Below the pieces are notes generated by a model. It saw nothing but the letters and a program-made list of their open reading frames with translations, searched no databases and had not been told where the DNA came from. From contig NMRA01000002.1 in assembly GCA_002633005.1 (NCBI GenBank), positions 1,063,628 through 1,123,627 on the forward strand: a DNA stretch of 60,000 nt, in the 5' to 3' direction. This document shows, in pieces, positions 11,231-23,600 of the stretch. This DNA comes from Phoronis australis. Taxonomy: Eukaryota; Phoronida; Phoronidae. Made by a program: the position numbers and the translations under genes. Numbering within the stretch: position 1 is the first letter of the stretch; the number at the start of each line of letters is the position of its first letter.

Positions 11231-13550
11231 TTAGAGACAAGTTGAGGGTGACGAAGGTTGCAAAGCTTGATTTCGTTTCGTATAAGCTTAAATTGGTCGA
11301 GTTTTGTTTAGTACATGCAAGTGAACCAGGAGTTTGGTTTCCTATCAAACAATTCTGGCAGCACTTATTCGATGACACGTAACCAGTTAGTATGTTTTGC
11401 TTGCTAACGCTGACTCCCAATAGCGAGAAATTGGACACTGATCAGTGTGGAGCACAAAATGACACATTGCTTTTTATTTATATCACCAGATATCACTGCA
11501 GATACTGTTTGAACTGTGCTACATTACAGCATTTTAATTTTTGTCACTTTTTGTTGTTCGATTTTCGATGAATGGATATTAGTTTTGTTCGTTCGGTGTG
11601 ATGCGTCATCACGATTGCAGAACGTCAGCCTAAAGCACTAGGGCGACTCGCGCAACAATTCTCATAGTGAACAATGTCTACTAGGCCAATTATTTCCTGG
11701 TTGTTGACATTTCCAACATGCATTTTATTGTCTGAAGTACACGTCATCAAAGGAGAATCGGATATGTAGCACCCTTAAACTGAACTTGAATTTTGAAAAC
11801 CATGTCATTTGCAGGATGCTTGAGATTTCAGTGCACTGTATCACTACGCTGCATTGTCTAAGCCCAACGCTCATACTGGCATCGTGTCTGGTGTTCACTT
11901 TTTCACCTGTTATCCATCTCCAAATCAGGATGCTAGTTCGCTTCACCCAAATTAAGAGAATTTAGAAAGTAGAATATATTCTTTATGCTATTGGGTCAAA
12001 TGTAAGATGGCTTTGTGAGACCACAAACCGTCTCAACTACACAAACTATCACAATCCTCAAAAGTCGACAGTTTGTACTGTTCTGTTCTTCGAAGCACAG
12101 ATTGGCGTAATTTGTGGTGCTACGATTTGTAATTTGTGGAGTTGCACAAACTGCCTTTACTAGTTTCCCAGTCTTATTGGAAATCACAAGTTGTCAAAGT
12201 GAGTAGATGTGTGTATTTCGGTTCTCAGGGCTCTGACAGAGGAAGTCACACAACATATCCTCTTGGTTATTAGTTCATTCCAAAAAGCGCCAACAGAAAC
12301 AACGCTACATGTACGTATGGTGAGACGGACGAAGGCCCGCGTAGAACAGGATTCATTTTTACTTACTTTTCAGCACCTGACTAAGACAATGAGATCACAA
12401 ATAACCAAATATTCTGGTAACTTGCTGAAAGCATTAAGCAGTGCAGTAGTGGGATTATATATTTCAATGGTCGGTTAATTTGCATCAACTTCTGTATTAG
12501 ATTTTCTACGCTCAGTTTATTATGGAATGTGAAACGTCGTGGGGGAAATCTACGAGAGAGGTTAATGCACATAAACCAAATAGCGAAGTATCTAATTATT
12601 CAATAGCGCTTGAACAGTCACCGCAGTAAAATATATTGAAGCAAAAAAAACAAAAAATGAAAAAATGAAGTGATAGAAAGAGGCTATGAATAGCTTGTTT
12701 AGTTGATGTCGTGATCGCGCAGTGATTGATTACGTAGTGTGCTAGGTATGATTAAGCTTACTGTAAATCTGTTTAATCATCCCCCTTTGAAACCTGCGAC
12801 ACGCAATCAGCCGCTGGTCTCGTAATCACGTTTAAGAATGGTGCCGCAATTACTTACACAATAACACGACAGTTGACGTACAAGTGTAGGTCACGGTCAA
12901 ATCAAACTTGCAGGCGTGGCGTTGGGTGGTACTTTAAGGTTAGACTGTAGCCCTGACCGATTTGCAGTGCCTAGAAATTAGATATTTTGGGGAAGTCAGG
13001 TTCTACGGAATTACTATAGGTTCAGTGCATCTGCTTGCATTTGTGAACAGGTTGGAAATTCGAAAAGTCCATTAGTTCGGATGCAGATACACTTTTCCTC
13101 AGAATGGCGGCCCCTTTGCCGCATTGCCGCGTAACGACTGAGAAATCTGCTACGATTTCAAGTGGCCCTCCGACAACCCAGAATTGCAAAAACAATCTAG
13201 TTGGATGGCAGCATTTTTGGAATCTTTAGGAATTTGCATTCAGAATTCAGCGTTGTCTTGTGTCTAGCGATTCGCGTTTTTGAACTTTTTTCTTTCGGAG
13301 CGTCACCTCGGTGGAAATGAAGGGACAAAAATATGGCACTATGACACAAAACAAATTTGATGTGGTCATGAGTAGAGATTTTGATGTGAAACTTTTCATT
13401 TTGTTCATAGAGTTTTCGACAGAGTGGAATACAGGCAACAAGAGCACTGCCAAGTAAAACCGAATGAGAACTGTACGGTGCATTCATAGACCACCTGTAA
13501 ACAATTCATAAGATGTTGCGCCACCCGGTGGCCAGTTCGCGGAGGGAGGT
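11231..13550. other. 3' UTR and intergenic stretch after the GPRIN-like gene
   Basis: No further gene recognised. I found no canonical AATAAA close to the stop codon, so the transcript end is unknown. Short frames on both strands have no recognisable content. Confidence 0.5.
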
Positions 13551-13715
13551 TTTCTTCCACATTTTGGGTACGAGGATACCACATTACGGGTAGGAAGGAG
13601 TACCGCACATTATGGGTACGGGAGAAAGCTGGTATCGCATACTATGAATGGGAAGGGTATCGCACATCATATGGGTGGGAGGATACCGCACATTACAGGA
13701 GGTATCACTGCATAT
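13551..13715. repeat. Degenerate minisatellite, about 22-30 bp unit
   Basis: About six imperfect units of the type 'TACCGCACATTATGGGTAGG' occur head to tail, each containing (T/C)(A/G)C(C/T)(G/A)CA(C/T)A(T/C)(T/C)A followed by a G-rich end. Unit lengths vary, so the array is old. Confidence 0.7.
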
Positions 13716-13826
13716 TAAAAATCCAAATCAATGCAAAAACGGCTGAACATCCGGGAGTACTTGAAACCAATCTTTTTCGCATTCCCCTGTCGCCACAGAC
13801 TGTCTTAGTTATCCTACTGACAGTCT

Positions 13827-14208
13827 GACGATATGAACGATACCAAACACACATTCAAATTCGACACCTGACAGGTCATGTCACCCACCACTACAGCTGA
13901 CACAAGGTCACGATACTTTTTAGGTCAAGTCACCCATCGACGACGATATTTGATTGGTTATGACACCCAGTTGAGATGACTCGCTGGTCCCCTGCGTGTT
14001 TAGCCCAGCTAGACGATATGAACGATACCAAAAGATAAAAACACACATTCAGTCAAATTCGATACCTGACAGGTCAAGCCACCCACCACTACAGCGACAC
14101 AAGGTCACGATACTTTTAGGTCAAGTCACCCATCCACGACGATATTTGATTGGTTATGACACCCAATCGAGATGACTCGCTGGTTCCCAGCGTGCTTAGC
14201 CCAGCCAG
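13827..14208. repeat. Tandem duplication of ~185 bp, rich in AGGTCA half-sites
   Basis: Unit 1 (13827-14011) and unit 2 (14012-14208) align closely; unit 2 has an extra short A-rich insertion after 'GATACCAAA'. Within each unit the motif 'AGGTCAnGnCACCC' recurs, with AGGTCA at 13873-13878, 13905-13910 and 13922-13927 in unit 1 and the equivalents in unit 2. More diverged versions continue from about 14790 to 14945. No coding content. Confidence 0.85.
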
Positions 14209-14755
14209 CACGCAGGTATCACGCAGTGGCACGTGCTTTAGCATTGGTTGATGTAACCTCGGCAGTCATTGGTTAGCTCTACAACACCGTGAAAAAAATG
14301 GCGGACTGTGAACGATTTTTAGCTTTGTCATGCAAGTGGCGTCGCAGTAACTATTTCGTTTCTGCAGTGATGTTTAATAGCCGCGTGCTCAGTTGAAGCA
14401 CATACATGTACAACAAACACATATCTGGCCGATCTAACTGGTGTGTTATTCATACTGTATGAATACAGGACACTATAACAAAACTCATCGACAGTAGAAA
14501 GATGCATTCCGAAAAGGCTTCACATTTCCTCGAACATAAATTTTAAGCACCCGATTTGTCCGTACAACAGACCACATTTACACTTCAGTCCATCAGTCAT
14601 GCCAGTTTGTTTGCGTAAAGCGCTGCCTGTTGAGAATTCGACTAGGCAATCAGAAACGCCGGTGTAAAAAAATTTTCCAGACGAAAATTAAGTGATACCT
14701 GCGGAATGGCGCGCGCTACCGCCCCACCTAGCGGCACGCAGGGAACCAGCGAGTC
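14174..14755. mobile_element. Fold-back structure with 22-bp inverted arms
   Basis: Arms at 14174-14195 and 14734-14755 are inverted copies with one mismatch. Nested inside them, GCAGGTATCAC (14212-14222) and GTGATACCTGC (14692-14702) form a perfect 11-bp inverted pair. The left arm is also the end of the 185-bp duplicated unit, so this could be an inserted element plus an inverted copy of its flank. No transposase frame is present. Confidence 0.45.
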
Positions 14756-15033
14756 GAGATGGCAGATGCACGTCACGTCATCCACCCGAGACCGTACCTG
14801 ACGGTCAAGTCACTCACCACAAACGATACTTGACAAGTCTCGTCTTCAAAAGGAGGCGATAGCTGACTGGTCATAACCGAGGCGATATTGACAGGTCAAG
14901 TCACCCAACCTGGACGATACCTGATACTTGAAGGTCACGTCATCGTCACAATAGACCTCTGTGGGAGTGTTCGATCGTTCACTACAGCTTCCAAGAACGA
15001 CTAGGAAAATTTGTAGCCCATATGCCTAGTTTG

Positions 15034-15202
15034 CAGTAGCGGATTTAGAGGGAGGCCAAGGGGACCATGCCCACCCCCCCCCCCCCCTAAAATTCTCCCA
15101 GATTCCATTAGGCAGTTCGGGGATGCGAATGTCTGACGGGCAAAATCCTGGCTAATATTCAGTCCTGGTCGCCCCTAACTCAAAATTCTGGATCCGCCCC
15201 TG
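15034..15202 (+). mobile_element. Short DNA-transposon copy A ('CAGnGGCGGAT' family)
   Basis: One of three related elements. It begins CAGTAGCGGATTTAGAG and ends GGATCCGCCCCTG; the ends are imperfect inverted repeats. The body contains a poly-C run, then 'CAGATTCCATT', 'GGCAGTTCGG' and 'GACGGGCAAAATCCTGGC', which all three copies share. Flanking five bases are GTTTG (left) and GTTTT (right), compatible with a decayed 5-bp target duplication. Non-autonomous and hAT-like by its ends. Confidence 0.7.
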
Positions 15203-15904
15203 GTTTTTACATACGCATGCAATGTAGTCATTAAATTCAGTTGCTGATGGCTTTTAGCGTTTTCAAAGGTTTACAATAAACATTGCATTTTTACGTAGTT
15301 GGTTAGCTGGAAAATATTCCAAGAAAACAAGCTGTCGAAATGAATGTACAAATGTAATTTATCTCTTTTTCCCACTCAACACATATTTGAAAATGCTTCA
15401 CGTTGTAACTTAATGTTGTTCATTCCAATCCGAATGCAATGCGATGTGTACTACATTATACACTGATATGCTCTGTGACTGCGCCGGAAGTGATGCCGAG
15501 ATTACTTCAATTAGTGTGCCGGAATATCAATCCAATAGTCTTGCAATAGACTATTATTTATCCGGCAGTCAATCGTGAGAGTAATGAATTTCCTGGTCCA
15601 TGATAGATAGCCTGTGTTTACATTTACTTGAGCTGCATGGACACTCATTGAATGCGAATAAATTGCCGGTGAACGACAAAACTTCAGTCTCTTTCGAATG
15701 ATTGAACTTGACGGTCTCCCGGTTCAGAACTCTCAAGCAGTTTCACAGAGTGTGCAAGACAGTATCACCGAGTGAGCCGGCCCAGTTCAATCTAGGACTG
15801 TGCTTGACTGTACTCGAGATTTAGCTCAGTACAGCTGGACAAGATCACGCTCATTCAGTACAATATTCGTCAGTTTTCGTACGACGTTATCAAATACATA
15901 TGTA

Positions 15905-16660
15905 GGGTGTCCCAAAAAATGAACTCACACTTCAGTATGACGTCGGGAGTTCAAATTCACTACCCCTGTACAATGACGTCGGAAGCATTTTCGTATTATT
16001 TCGACAAATGGTCGACGAAGTCGGCAGTGCGGAGGGTACGACAGGAGTTCTCCCTCCCGTTGATAAATCAAGTCTCATTTGATGCATTCCTAGGGGGCTC
16101 GAAATGCTTTTTTGATGTACGTTATGTATAACATTGGTCTGGCGACCGCTGCACCAACCGGATTGGTTTCGGCACCTATCAGACTCTGCTCCCGGACCCA
16201 CTGCATGGCTACACCTTGTGACAATATGCGCGTGATCCGCCAGGGGACTGTATACATCGGAATGGCAACCAAACGTCTCAATTTAAAAAGAAAAAACACT
16301 GCACAATCCTACGATAAACTCAAAAAAAATGTCAAAGAAGTGCAAAGTCAATTAATTTCCGTCCCAAGTTAAAAAGCGATGCATTCATTTTGGTTAAAAA
16401 ACATGCATTAGTAAAATTCTTCAGTTAGCCTACACGTTTTGAACACATTTTTACTGGGGCGAATCTTTACCCCATAGTCCCAAATATTATCTTGGACATG
16501 GACAGTGGAAAACAACTCACAAAGTTTCGGAATAACAGAAGAAAATCTCGTCATGCAACCCTTTTTGGTATTAATTTTAACAAATAATATTGTCGATAAG
16601 TCAGCAAGCAACACAGTTTTTTTGGCATTTGAAGTGTCAGTACATTTTTAGGACTCGCTG
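15905..16660. mobile_element. Tc1/mariner-like remnant with ~30-bp TIRs and TA flanks
   Basis: The left end after TA (15903-15904) starts GGGTGTCCCAAAAAATGAAC. The right end before TA (16661-16662), read on the other strand, ends in the same order with GTCCTAAAAATGTACTGACA. The inner parts (ACTnACACTTCA) match best. GGGTGTCCCAAAA is typical of mariner-type ends. The interior frames (for example 16112-16372) show no DDE transposase, so this is a deleted or MITE-type copy. Confidence 0.6.
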
Positions 16661-16662
16661 TA

Positions 16663-17739
16663 CAACGGTAAGCTTTTACAACTAATTTTCCGAGCAAAGC
16701 ATACATCGGATTAAATTATACTGTTTTATAGATGATCCTGTCAAACTTTGAGACATTATGGATAACCACAGACGTTCAAGTGATCGTCACGATCTCATCT
16801 CTTCATTTCATTCCAAATACGTTTTAAATCTTCGAGTTAGTACACTTCAAAAAATCAATAAGTGTCTTATCCACTGTATGATTGACTGATATTTCAGTGT
16901 TGTGCTTGATCTCAGCTCATCTTTGCGCCAATGTGGAATTTAAGGACCAGTCAAGGAATCTTGAGTTTAGAGCCGGATTTCGTTTTAATTCAGCAGTAAC
17001 CGTGCAAGATACATCTTTATAGCCTTAAGATCGGATTTGTATATTGTATAGTTCCCTCTACTCAGTTCAGTCAACGAGATTTCACACGTGTCTGTAATCA
17101 CAGTACAGTGTTTTGAATAACACAATCTTTAAAACATCAAAAATGGCTTTGTCTTTTTTTCGGAAAAATGCTCTAAAACCTATTTTTTGTTCTTGCGAGT
17201 ATAAATTGCCGAGAAATAGTCGTAACAAAAAATACAGATACAACGAATGTTCGTCTTTGTTTTCGTTTTTAGTGACTTTATCCTTCGGTATTTTAAAACT
17301 CCTATGGTCGATGAATAACTAAAGAATAAATTAAAATTTCTGCCAGGCGATTATTCTTGTAGGTGAAGGTAAACGCGTTTAAAGTCGAACGATCAGGCGG
17401 CAGGGTTGTTCGGTTAAATTACGTCATATTTAATTTAACCTATCGTTTTTCTACACCATACTGTTACTGAATAAACAAGGGGTTGCATGTTCACGATCTG
17501 TGTGGGATTTTTGTAATTTTCTTGTCAAGAAACTGGCCGATTGATAGTTGCGATCTGGTGGGTAGATCAAGCTTATTGGCAGTTCATTATCCGAACTAAC
17601 ACAGCCATGACATTCATGGAACAGCTAATGTATTCATAGAATTGTGGTTTACTGTCAAAAGTTTTTGTATCGTATATATGTACACCCCGACTCAAGATCC
17701 CGGTCACAGATTTAATACTCGAAATTAAGCGAACAGAAC
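16663..17739. other. Intergenic stretch without recognised gene
   Basis: AT-rich sequence with only short frames and no clear repeat structure. Confidence 0.6.
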
Positions 17740-17940
17740 ATGGGATATGTTGATTTAAGAATTAGTCCGGGAAGTTTAGTCGCATATGATTTTGAAACAG
17801 GGTATAAACATTACGTCAGGAGTTCAAAAGTAGATGTAGAGAAATATCGGCGGATATTTGACGAATGGTTACCTAAGAGAAGGACTGATTATGTATGGTT
17901 CGGGATACCACGTTTTTCTGACAATCATCGGAAACGTTAA
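17740..17940 (+). CDS. Small unrecognised ORF (66 aa) with nearby poly(A) signal
   Basis: An open frame of 66 codons opens at an ATG in the context AACATGG and ends at TAA. An AATAAA at 18006-18011 lies about 65 bases after the stop. The product is soluble and charged, with a tyrosine/basic region and a K-R-R-T-D-Y-V-W segment near residue 50. I do not recognise it. It might be a small gene, the last exon of a spliced gene or chance. Confidence 0.3.
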   Translation: MGYVDLRISPGSLVAYDFETGYKHYVRSSKVDVEKYRRIFDEWLPKRRTDYVWFGIPRFSDNHRKR

Positions 17941-20348
17941 TTGCAGACGAATAACAGGGAATACATAATGCATCGGGAAAACACTTACAAACAATGCTTT
18001 GTGAAAATAAAACAAATTTATTGTTCAATCACCTTCTTGTCAAATTCCCCTGAAAAAATCCAAAACTGTAAATTTCAAGAAAGCTAACGGATCTGTAGAC
18101 TATAAGCGAGGGAGAGGTTTATAAACTTTCAAACGTGAACAGCATGATATGAGACCTGAAGGCAGGTGATGCACGACAAAGGTAAATTTGGGTATTTCAA
18201 ATTTTCTTAGTTTTCCTTACAGACAAACAAGGCGAAAGTGTCCTTGCCATATTGAGCCTAAGGGTTCTTAGTAGCTCTCATGTGCCTAGAAGGGCTTGCA
18301 AATCGGCACTGCTACTTAGCTCAGTCGCCAAAACATCACAGACCACGTGACGTGCTCAAAGTAAGCCAAGACTCTTCAAAATATACTGGAGACTTGCCCT
18401 ATCAAAGGCTTCATAGCCTCCTATTTGAAGGATACGTAATTTAGCTCGAGGAAATCGACATATCACACGTAAAGGCTTAACAAATTTCTGAGAAAAACAG
18501 ATAGATTGGAAGACGTCACCCGTAAGGAACCTTCGCTGAGACGAAAGGTGCCCGTGAGTCATAACCATGTAATCAGAGCAATGGCCCCAGCTGTGAGATC
18601 TAAGTGCCGTCTGGTGTACCACAATATGCATTAGGCCACCTGATACACACTTTTTAAAACATTAGTGAAATTCTTCAGTTACACGTCTTCCGCACATTTC
18701 TTTAGGAATCGGTGCACTTTTCCTACATGAGCCCCAGGAAAGCGGTATGTCACAACAAAACCTCCAATCCTTCATGTCCCCACGGCTGATCTATTCCTAG
18801 AGCTGGCGAGGTTTGATTAACCCCCCCCCCTATATCTGGATAATATCCGACTTTGAAGAATGCACTGCTTGTTGTGTTTTTCTTGCAGTGGTAGTTTTAG
18901 CTAAACCGTTGTCTAAATCAGTGTTTTATTGAAAACGCCTGGGCGTTCGGGGTCTCTGTGACTTTCCACAAGTTTCCAATGTGTGAGCTCGAGTAACGAA
19001 ACTGAATGCTCCTTTGTATTCTTCATCCCTTTCAACTAGGTTAATGTTAACCTATGTTGCCGTTTCCATACACTCTGTCAAAAAGCCGAAAACTCAAGAC
19101 CATTTGAAAGAAAAGATTTTTACTTTTTGTGTATTCATGCTGGACATCTCTCAAAATTATTAACGACTCGTTACGTACCTTACAGAGTACTTATGTCCGA
19201 GAATGAACGGGAATTTTTTCAAAATTTTGCTTAACTGTTCCTAATGTTTTCTGCGCATGCACGTGATCTTTGTCTGTATATGTAGGTGTCGCTAGGCGTT
19301 CCATGTACACTCGCATGTATTAAACTGTTTGTTATTCATCGTATCCGCTCCTGTTGTACTTTTCAATTAACATGTACTTAATTTGAAAACATGTCAATAT
19401 TTATTGTGGCAGGTTAGGCCACTTACATCTTTATTTGGGGTTGATTTACTTCCATGTCTCGATAGAGAGCGCTTTGTCCTCGAAATCGAACTCCAAACAA
19501 TACTATTTTTGAGATTTTTTTCGTTCTTCTTTTGTTAAAACTCAAGATAAGTGTTTGTTATTTTGTGATCGACTAAATTACGATTAGCACAGATGAGTTT
19601 CTACTAGTCCAAATGAGCACTTGATGAACTATAGAGTCGAGCCGCAAATTGCATAAAAACTCCAGATGTCGAGTTCAGACTCGAACTCATAGATTTAATT
19701 ATGGGGTCATCTAATGCAAACTAGGGTTAGACAGTAATTCACGTAAACTATAATGTACTCGTGTACAGAATAATGTTGACAGTTATCTCAAGCTGAGTCT
19801 GTCAAAAGGAAAAACGGAAAATGTTCGGCTATTTCGAGTACAACCTTGAGCACTGAGTATAGTTATGAGCGCGAAATGAGTTAACTTGAGGTTACGAGTA
19901 CAAGATGTCTGAGAGCAGCACAACTAAAGGCGACGGCAATTTAAAAGGAGTGCGGAGGTAAAAATCAATCAGTTTCTAATATGGTCAACCCTTTTAATGT
20001 TCATCACTGTTTTTTCCGTAAGTCGAAGAACGGGCATCTTGACTATTTGTTTGACTAATGTAGTGCGGTTCATGAGAAAAGAACATAGTTCGTCAGAAAT
20101 GCATTGTGGTTTATGAGAAAAGAATTGCGTAAATGCGAACAGAACGGTGTTGATCATGAATAAGAACGCCAATATCAATGTCGGTGGTGAAGGATCTAGG
20201 ATTACCGTGTACCATGTTGGTCTTTTATCGTAAATCTAATGGCCAGCAATCATGAAACAGCAAACAAAGCTCCCTTTGCTGGAAAGGTGTACCACCCAAA
20301 TCTCAAAATGCAATGGAGTGAAATACGTTAAACACCTTACATCGCATA
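17941..20348. other. Intergenic stretch without recognised gene
   Basis: No family-like coding sequence was seen on either strand. A C-run lies near 18820. Confidence 0.55.
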
Positions 20349-20555
20349 CGCGCACCCAGACTTCAATATGGGGGGCTCGAATTCCTAACGCCGTGGACCT
20401 TTTGGTAACAAAATAAAAAAACAGCTTGTCTAGTGCACTTTTGTCTCATTTTCTCGGACTTCTTGTTTCTCACAGTCGGACCTTTTTGCCCACTTCGCCA
20501 AATGGGGGGGGCTCGTTCGAGCCCCCCGAGCCCCCCGAGCCCCCCTGGGTGCGCG
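20349..20555. mobile_element. 207-bp MITE-like element with 11-bp TIRs
   Basis: CGCGCACCCAG (20349-20359) and CTGGGTGCGCG (20545-20555) form a perfect inverted pair. The right half carries a G-run, then 'CTCGTTCGAG' and repeated 'CCCCCCGAG'. No clear target duplication, so the assignment is tentative. Confidence 0.45.
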
Positions 20556-23553
20556 CATGCATCGGTCAATTGATGTTGTTCATAACCATAGCTTCTTCAT
20601 GTGTTCAGCATTTAATAACAGTCAAAAATTAAAAGAAGCAATTCTGGTTAATAAAAAGGACCACTATGAAATAATGTTACTCCAAGATCAAAAGGTAGTG
20701 AAATTGAAAATTGCTGTGCATTTGTGGTACGATCTTACACTAAAATCCCGAGACTAATACCAAGTTCACATGTGGAGTTTTTGTGAGACGTCAGACAGGA
20801 TCAGAAGTCAGATCGCCTTCCTATCTGTCTCCTTACGACAAATTAACATAATTTTAATGTGCAGAACGCTATTATTCTGGGTTAGTATCACACGTGATCA
20901 CAATAGGCGAATAGATCCTAAGGGCAGAACACGTCCTTCTCAGGCGGGGTGAGAGCTCATATTTGCCGTCTGTCATTTGGGGTGCGGAAGATGAGTTGAT
21001 ACTTACGTCCTCTAACCGGCATTCACATAAGATTTTTTTCAGACGACTGGTCAGACGTCCAATATGCCTCCTGATCCGACAGCACGTGGACATCTTTAAC
21101 GAAATGCACTCTTCCTGTGCGGTCACATTTTTACGTGTGAAATGGGAAAATCATCCAAAATCTGTGCTGTCTGAAGAAGTGCATGTATCCTCAGATCTTG
21201 CTAGTGGATTAGTTTTTATGCGCTTCAGGAAAACGGTGTTACAAATGAACTTCAAAACGTGTCTGTTTCATTGTTTTATATTTGCACAAAAATTAGCGAA
21301 ATCCTCTCGACACTAAAAATAGCCTCAATATTCTTACAAGCTAGGGTGTGGCCAAATTATAAGAATTACCTTTAATTAGAAGTGTCAACACCCAATATTC
21401 CAAATTCAAATACTTCTCGATTGTAGCACTCAGATCTCTCAGCATATTGCCACTTTCAGACCGAGTGAAAGTGCTCTGGGAATTACCCCACTCTTGGAAA
21501 TTGAATTATATCTATTAGCTGCACGTATCATTTTCAATCAACCTAATGTAAGCCTTCATGGCCACCAATGCAAAATTTTGTTACCCGTTTGTTGATTGTT
21601 ACTTTTATTGAACGAAAAACACAGATTAACTGACACGAAAAAATTCAAAATTTGCCTTAACCCCAAAGTCATTGAGTGCAAGTAATGCGCCCATGTACAC
21701 CATCGCTGCACGTGTAAAACATAAGCCTGTTTTGAACTTTCCTGTATACAGTGATTTTTGATTTCCTGTCGTTTTTGTATTGAGACATTCTTGGCGTCTG
21801 AAAGGCTTTGGCGTGATTGCTGATGATTACGTTTCTACTTCAATACAGTGTAGCTTTAGGGATCTCCACGTACAGTAGACAGGCTCAGTATAAATGCAGT
21901 GGGCAGTGCGAACTCATCGGGGTTTTCAGAAGGCTTTTGAAACGTCTTGTAAAAAAATCTTTTCGTATGCAAGTAGAAACTTCGTGAAACACAATTTGAC
22001 CTAATTCTTGCAAAACAAAACGTTATCAATCTAGTTTTAATGACCAACGAAACAAAAGAAAATGCGTGTCAATCAAACTCAATTCGCGTACTCACATTCG
22101 CACTGTTTACGAAGATTTCTCGTCGCGATTCTTTCGCGTGTGTCTTAAGTCTACGGAACGCATCCCACATGTGTTTCGTAACAACAGTGGAGGTAGAACA
22201 TCACGCACACTTTACGCTATTTCAAGCACTCTTTAAAAAATGGTGTCAGTGAAATCATTCTTTATAATGCAACGCGTCATTTGAAAATTTGAAAATTCTC
22301 TACAGACAAGCCTCTTCTAATTGGCGCTTAATGCGTGCCTCTTTAACCTCATATCGCATGCAAATTAGGTTCAATCAGCTGTCCCAGTCAATGAGACTCT
22401 CACCTGGGTTGTGCTACTTAAGATTCCCACCTGGGCTGCACGAAACTCACGAAAACGCAAGATCACGCAAGTCTGCGAGATATCGCCAGTGCATTGCAAG
22501 CGAAGCACGTGATCACACTAGCTTCTCACGCGAGTGCATTGCCTCTACAGAACACAGCCAAGATGTTAATGTCGTGTCTGCATGTTGACGTGCAGCCGGT
22601 CACGTGAGTATAGTGCTACCAGGTCAGTAGCGAACGGAGTACGCGGACAGATGCATTGCAGGGGGAAAAGCACACGCACTATCTTTTGCTTCATCAGCCA
22701 TTCAAAGCAAAGGTAACGTTCTGATTTACAAAATAAAAGATAAATTGAGATTTTTGGATTCGTGCCTTGGTCTGTTTACAGACAGGTTACAAGTCTATGT
22801 TCTTGGCGAACGACGCACGCCGCCGGTGTTCAGCAGGTCGGATCTTTATAATGAGTGGAAACAAGTAATTATCTTCGTAAGCCAACACTAGCGTGTATTA
22901 TCTTACTTAGCTCCCGTCAGATTAATTCCACGTGAGGTATTTTCAGGTGAACAAAGCATGGCAGTATTGCGTAATATCGGGCGTCAAAATCAATGCCAAA
23001 CCATTAGCTGTTTCTGCTTCTGATCACTATAGGCTTCATTTCGTCTTCTTCCCTTTCTTAAAAGTTGTGTCTTTGCCGAGCATTTTTGAAATAATACGTC
23101 TGTCAATGCAACAAGCACTTGCCCTGTTTCAGAATGCAAATATAATACTCAATAGTTCATTTCCTAGTTATTATGTAATTCATCATTGTAATGAAGGCAA
23201 ACTTGTATTATTGCATTTTGAGTTGCAAGAAATTGACAAAGAGGGTGAATATCAGTACTGGGTTAGCAGTGTATTGGTCTTCCCGCGTTAATCAACTGAG
23301 GAGTATCTGGTCTTTCAAAAAGTCGGTTAGTCATGCCGCTGCCTTTTTCTACCTCCGCAAAAGAAGAATTCAAACCTGGACGGGTCTATTTATCAGTAAG
23401 CCACAGTCTGTCCGAATTCCAACTCTCTCGGACCAGCAGATACCAAACCCATGGTGGGTTACAAATCCCCAGACCTACTCCCCTAGACAAAACACGAGCG
23501 GGGAAAAAGACTTCTTCACCCAGCAGTCAATCTTGAACCAGCGCCATCTATAG

Positions 23554-23558
<5 letters not shown>
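20556..23558. other. Intergenic stretch without recognised gene
   Basis: Several frames of 80-120 codons occur (20963-21316, 22932-23291 and 23191-23553, all +), but none shows a known domain, and I treat them as chance. One short dispersed repeat is annotated separately. Confidence 0.5.
22490..22545 (+). repeat. Short dispersed repeat, copy 1
   Basis: About 45-55 bases around 'GAAGCACGTGATCACAC' match the reverse complement of 35320-35375. Both copies would translate to similar peptides (E-A-R-D-H-T-S-F-x-R-E-C), but there is no larger shared frame. Confidence 0.55.

Positions 23559-23597
<39 letters not shown>
23559..23597. repeat. (AT)n microsatellite
   Basis: An uninterrupted run of alternating T and A of close to 40 bases, flanked by AT-rich sequence. 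Confidence 0.95.

Positions 23598-23600
<3 letters not shown>

Noticed and set aside
13873-14945. A CRISPR-like array
   Set aside because: The repeats are degenerate, lack constant spacers and lie in eukaryotic DNA; they are satellite-type duplications.
15907-16372. Mariner transposase in the frames inside 15905-16660
   Set aside because: No helix-turn-helix or DD(34)D-type motif is visible; the element seems internally deleted.
20963-21316. Frames of 117-120 codons in the 20-23.6 kb region as genes
   Set aside because: No recognisable domain, splice or poly(A) context; such lengths are expected by chance in a 60-kb window.
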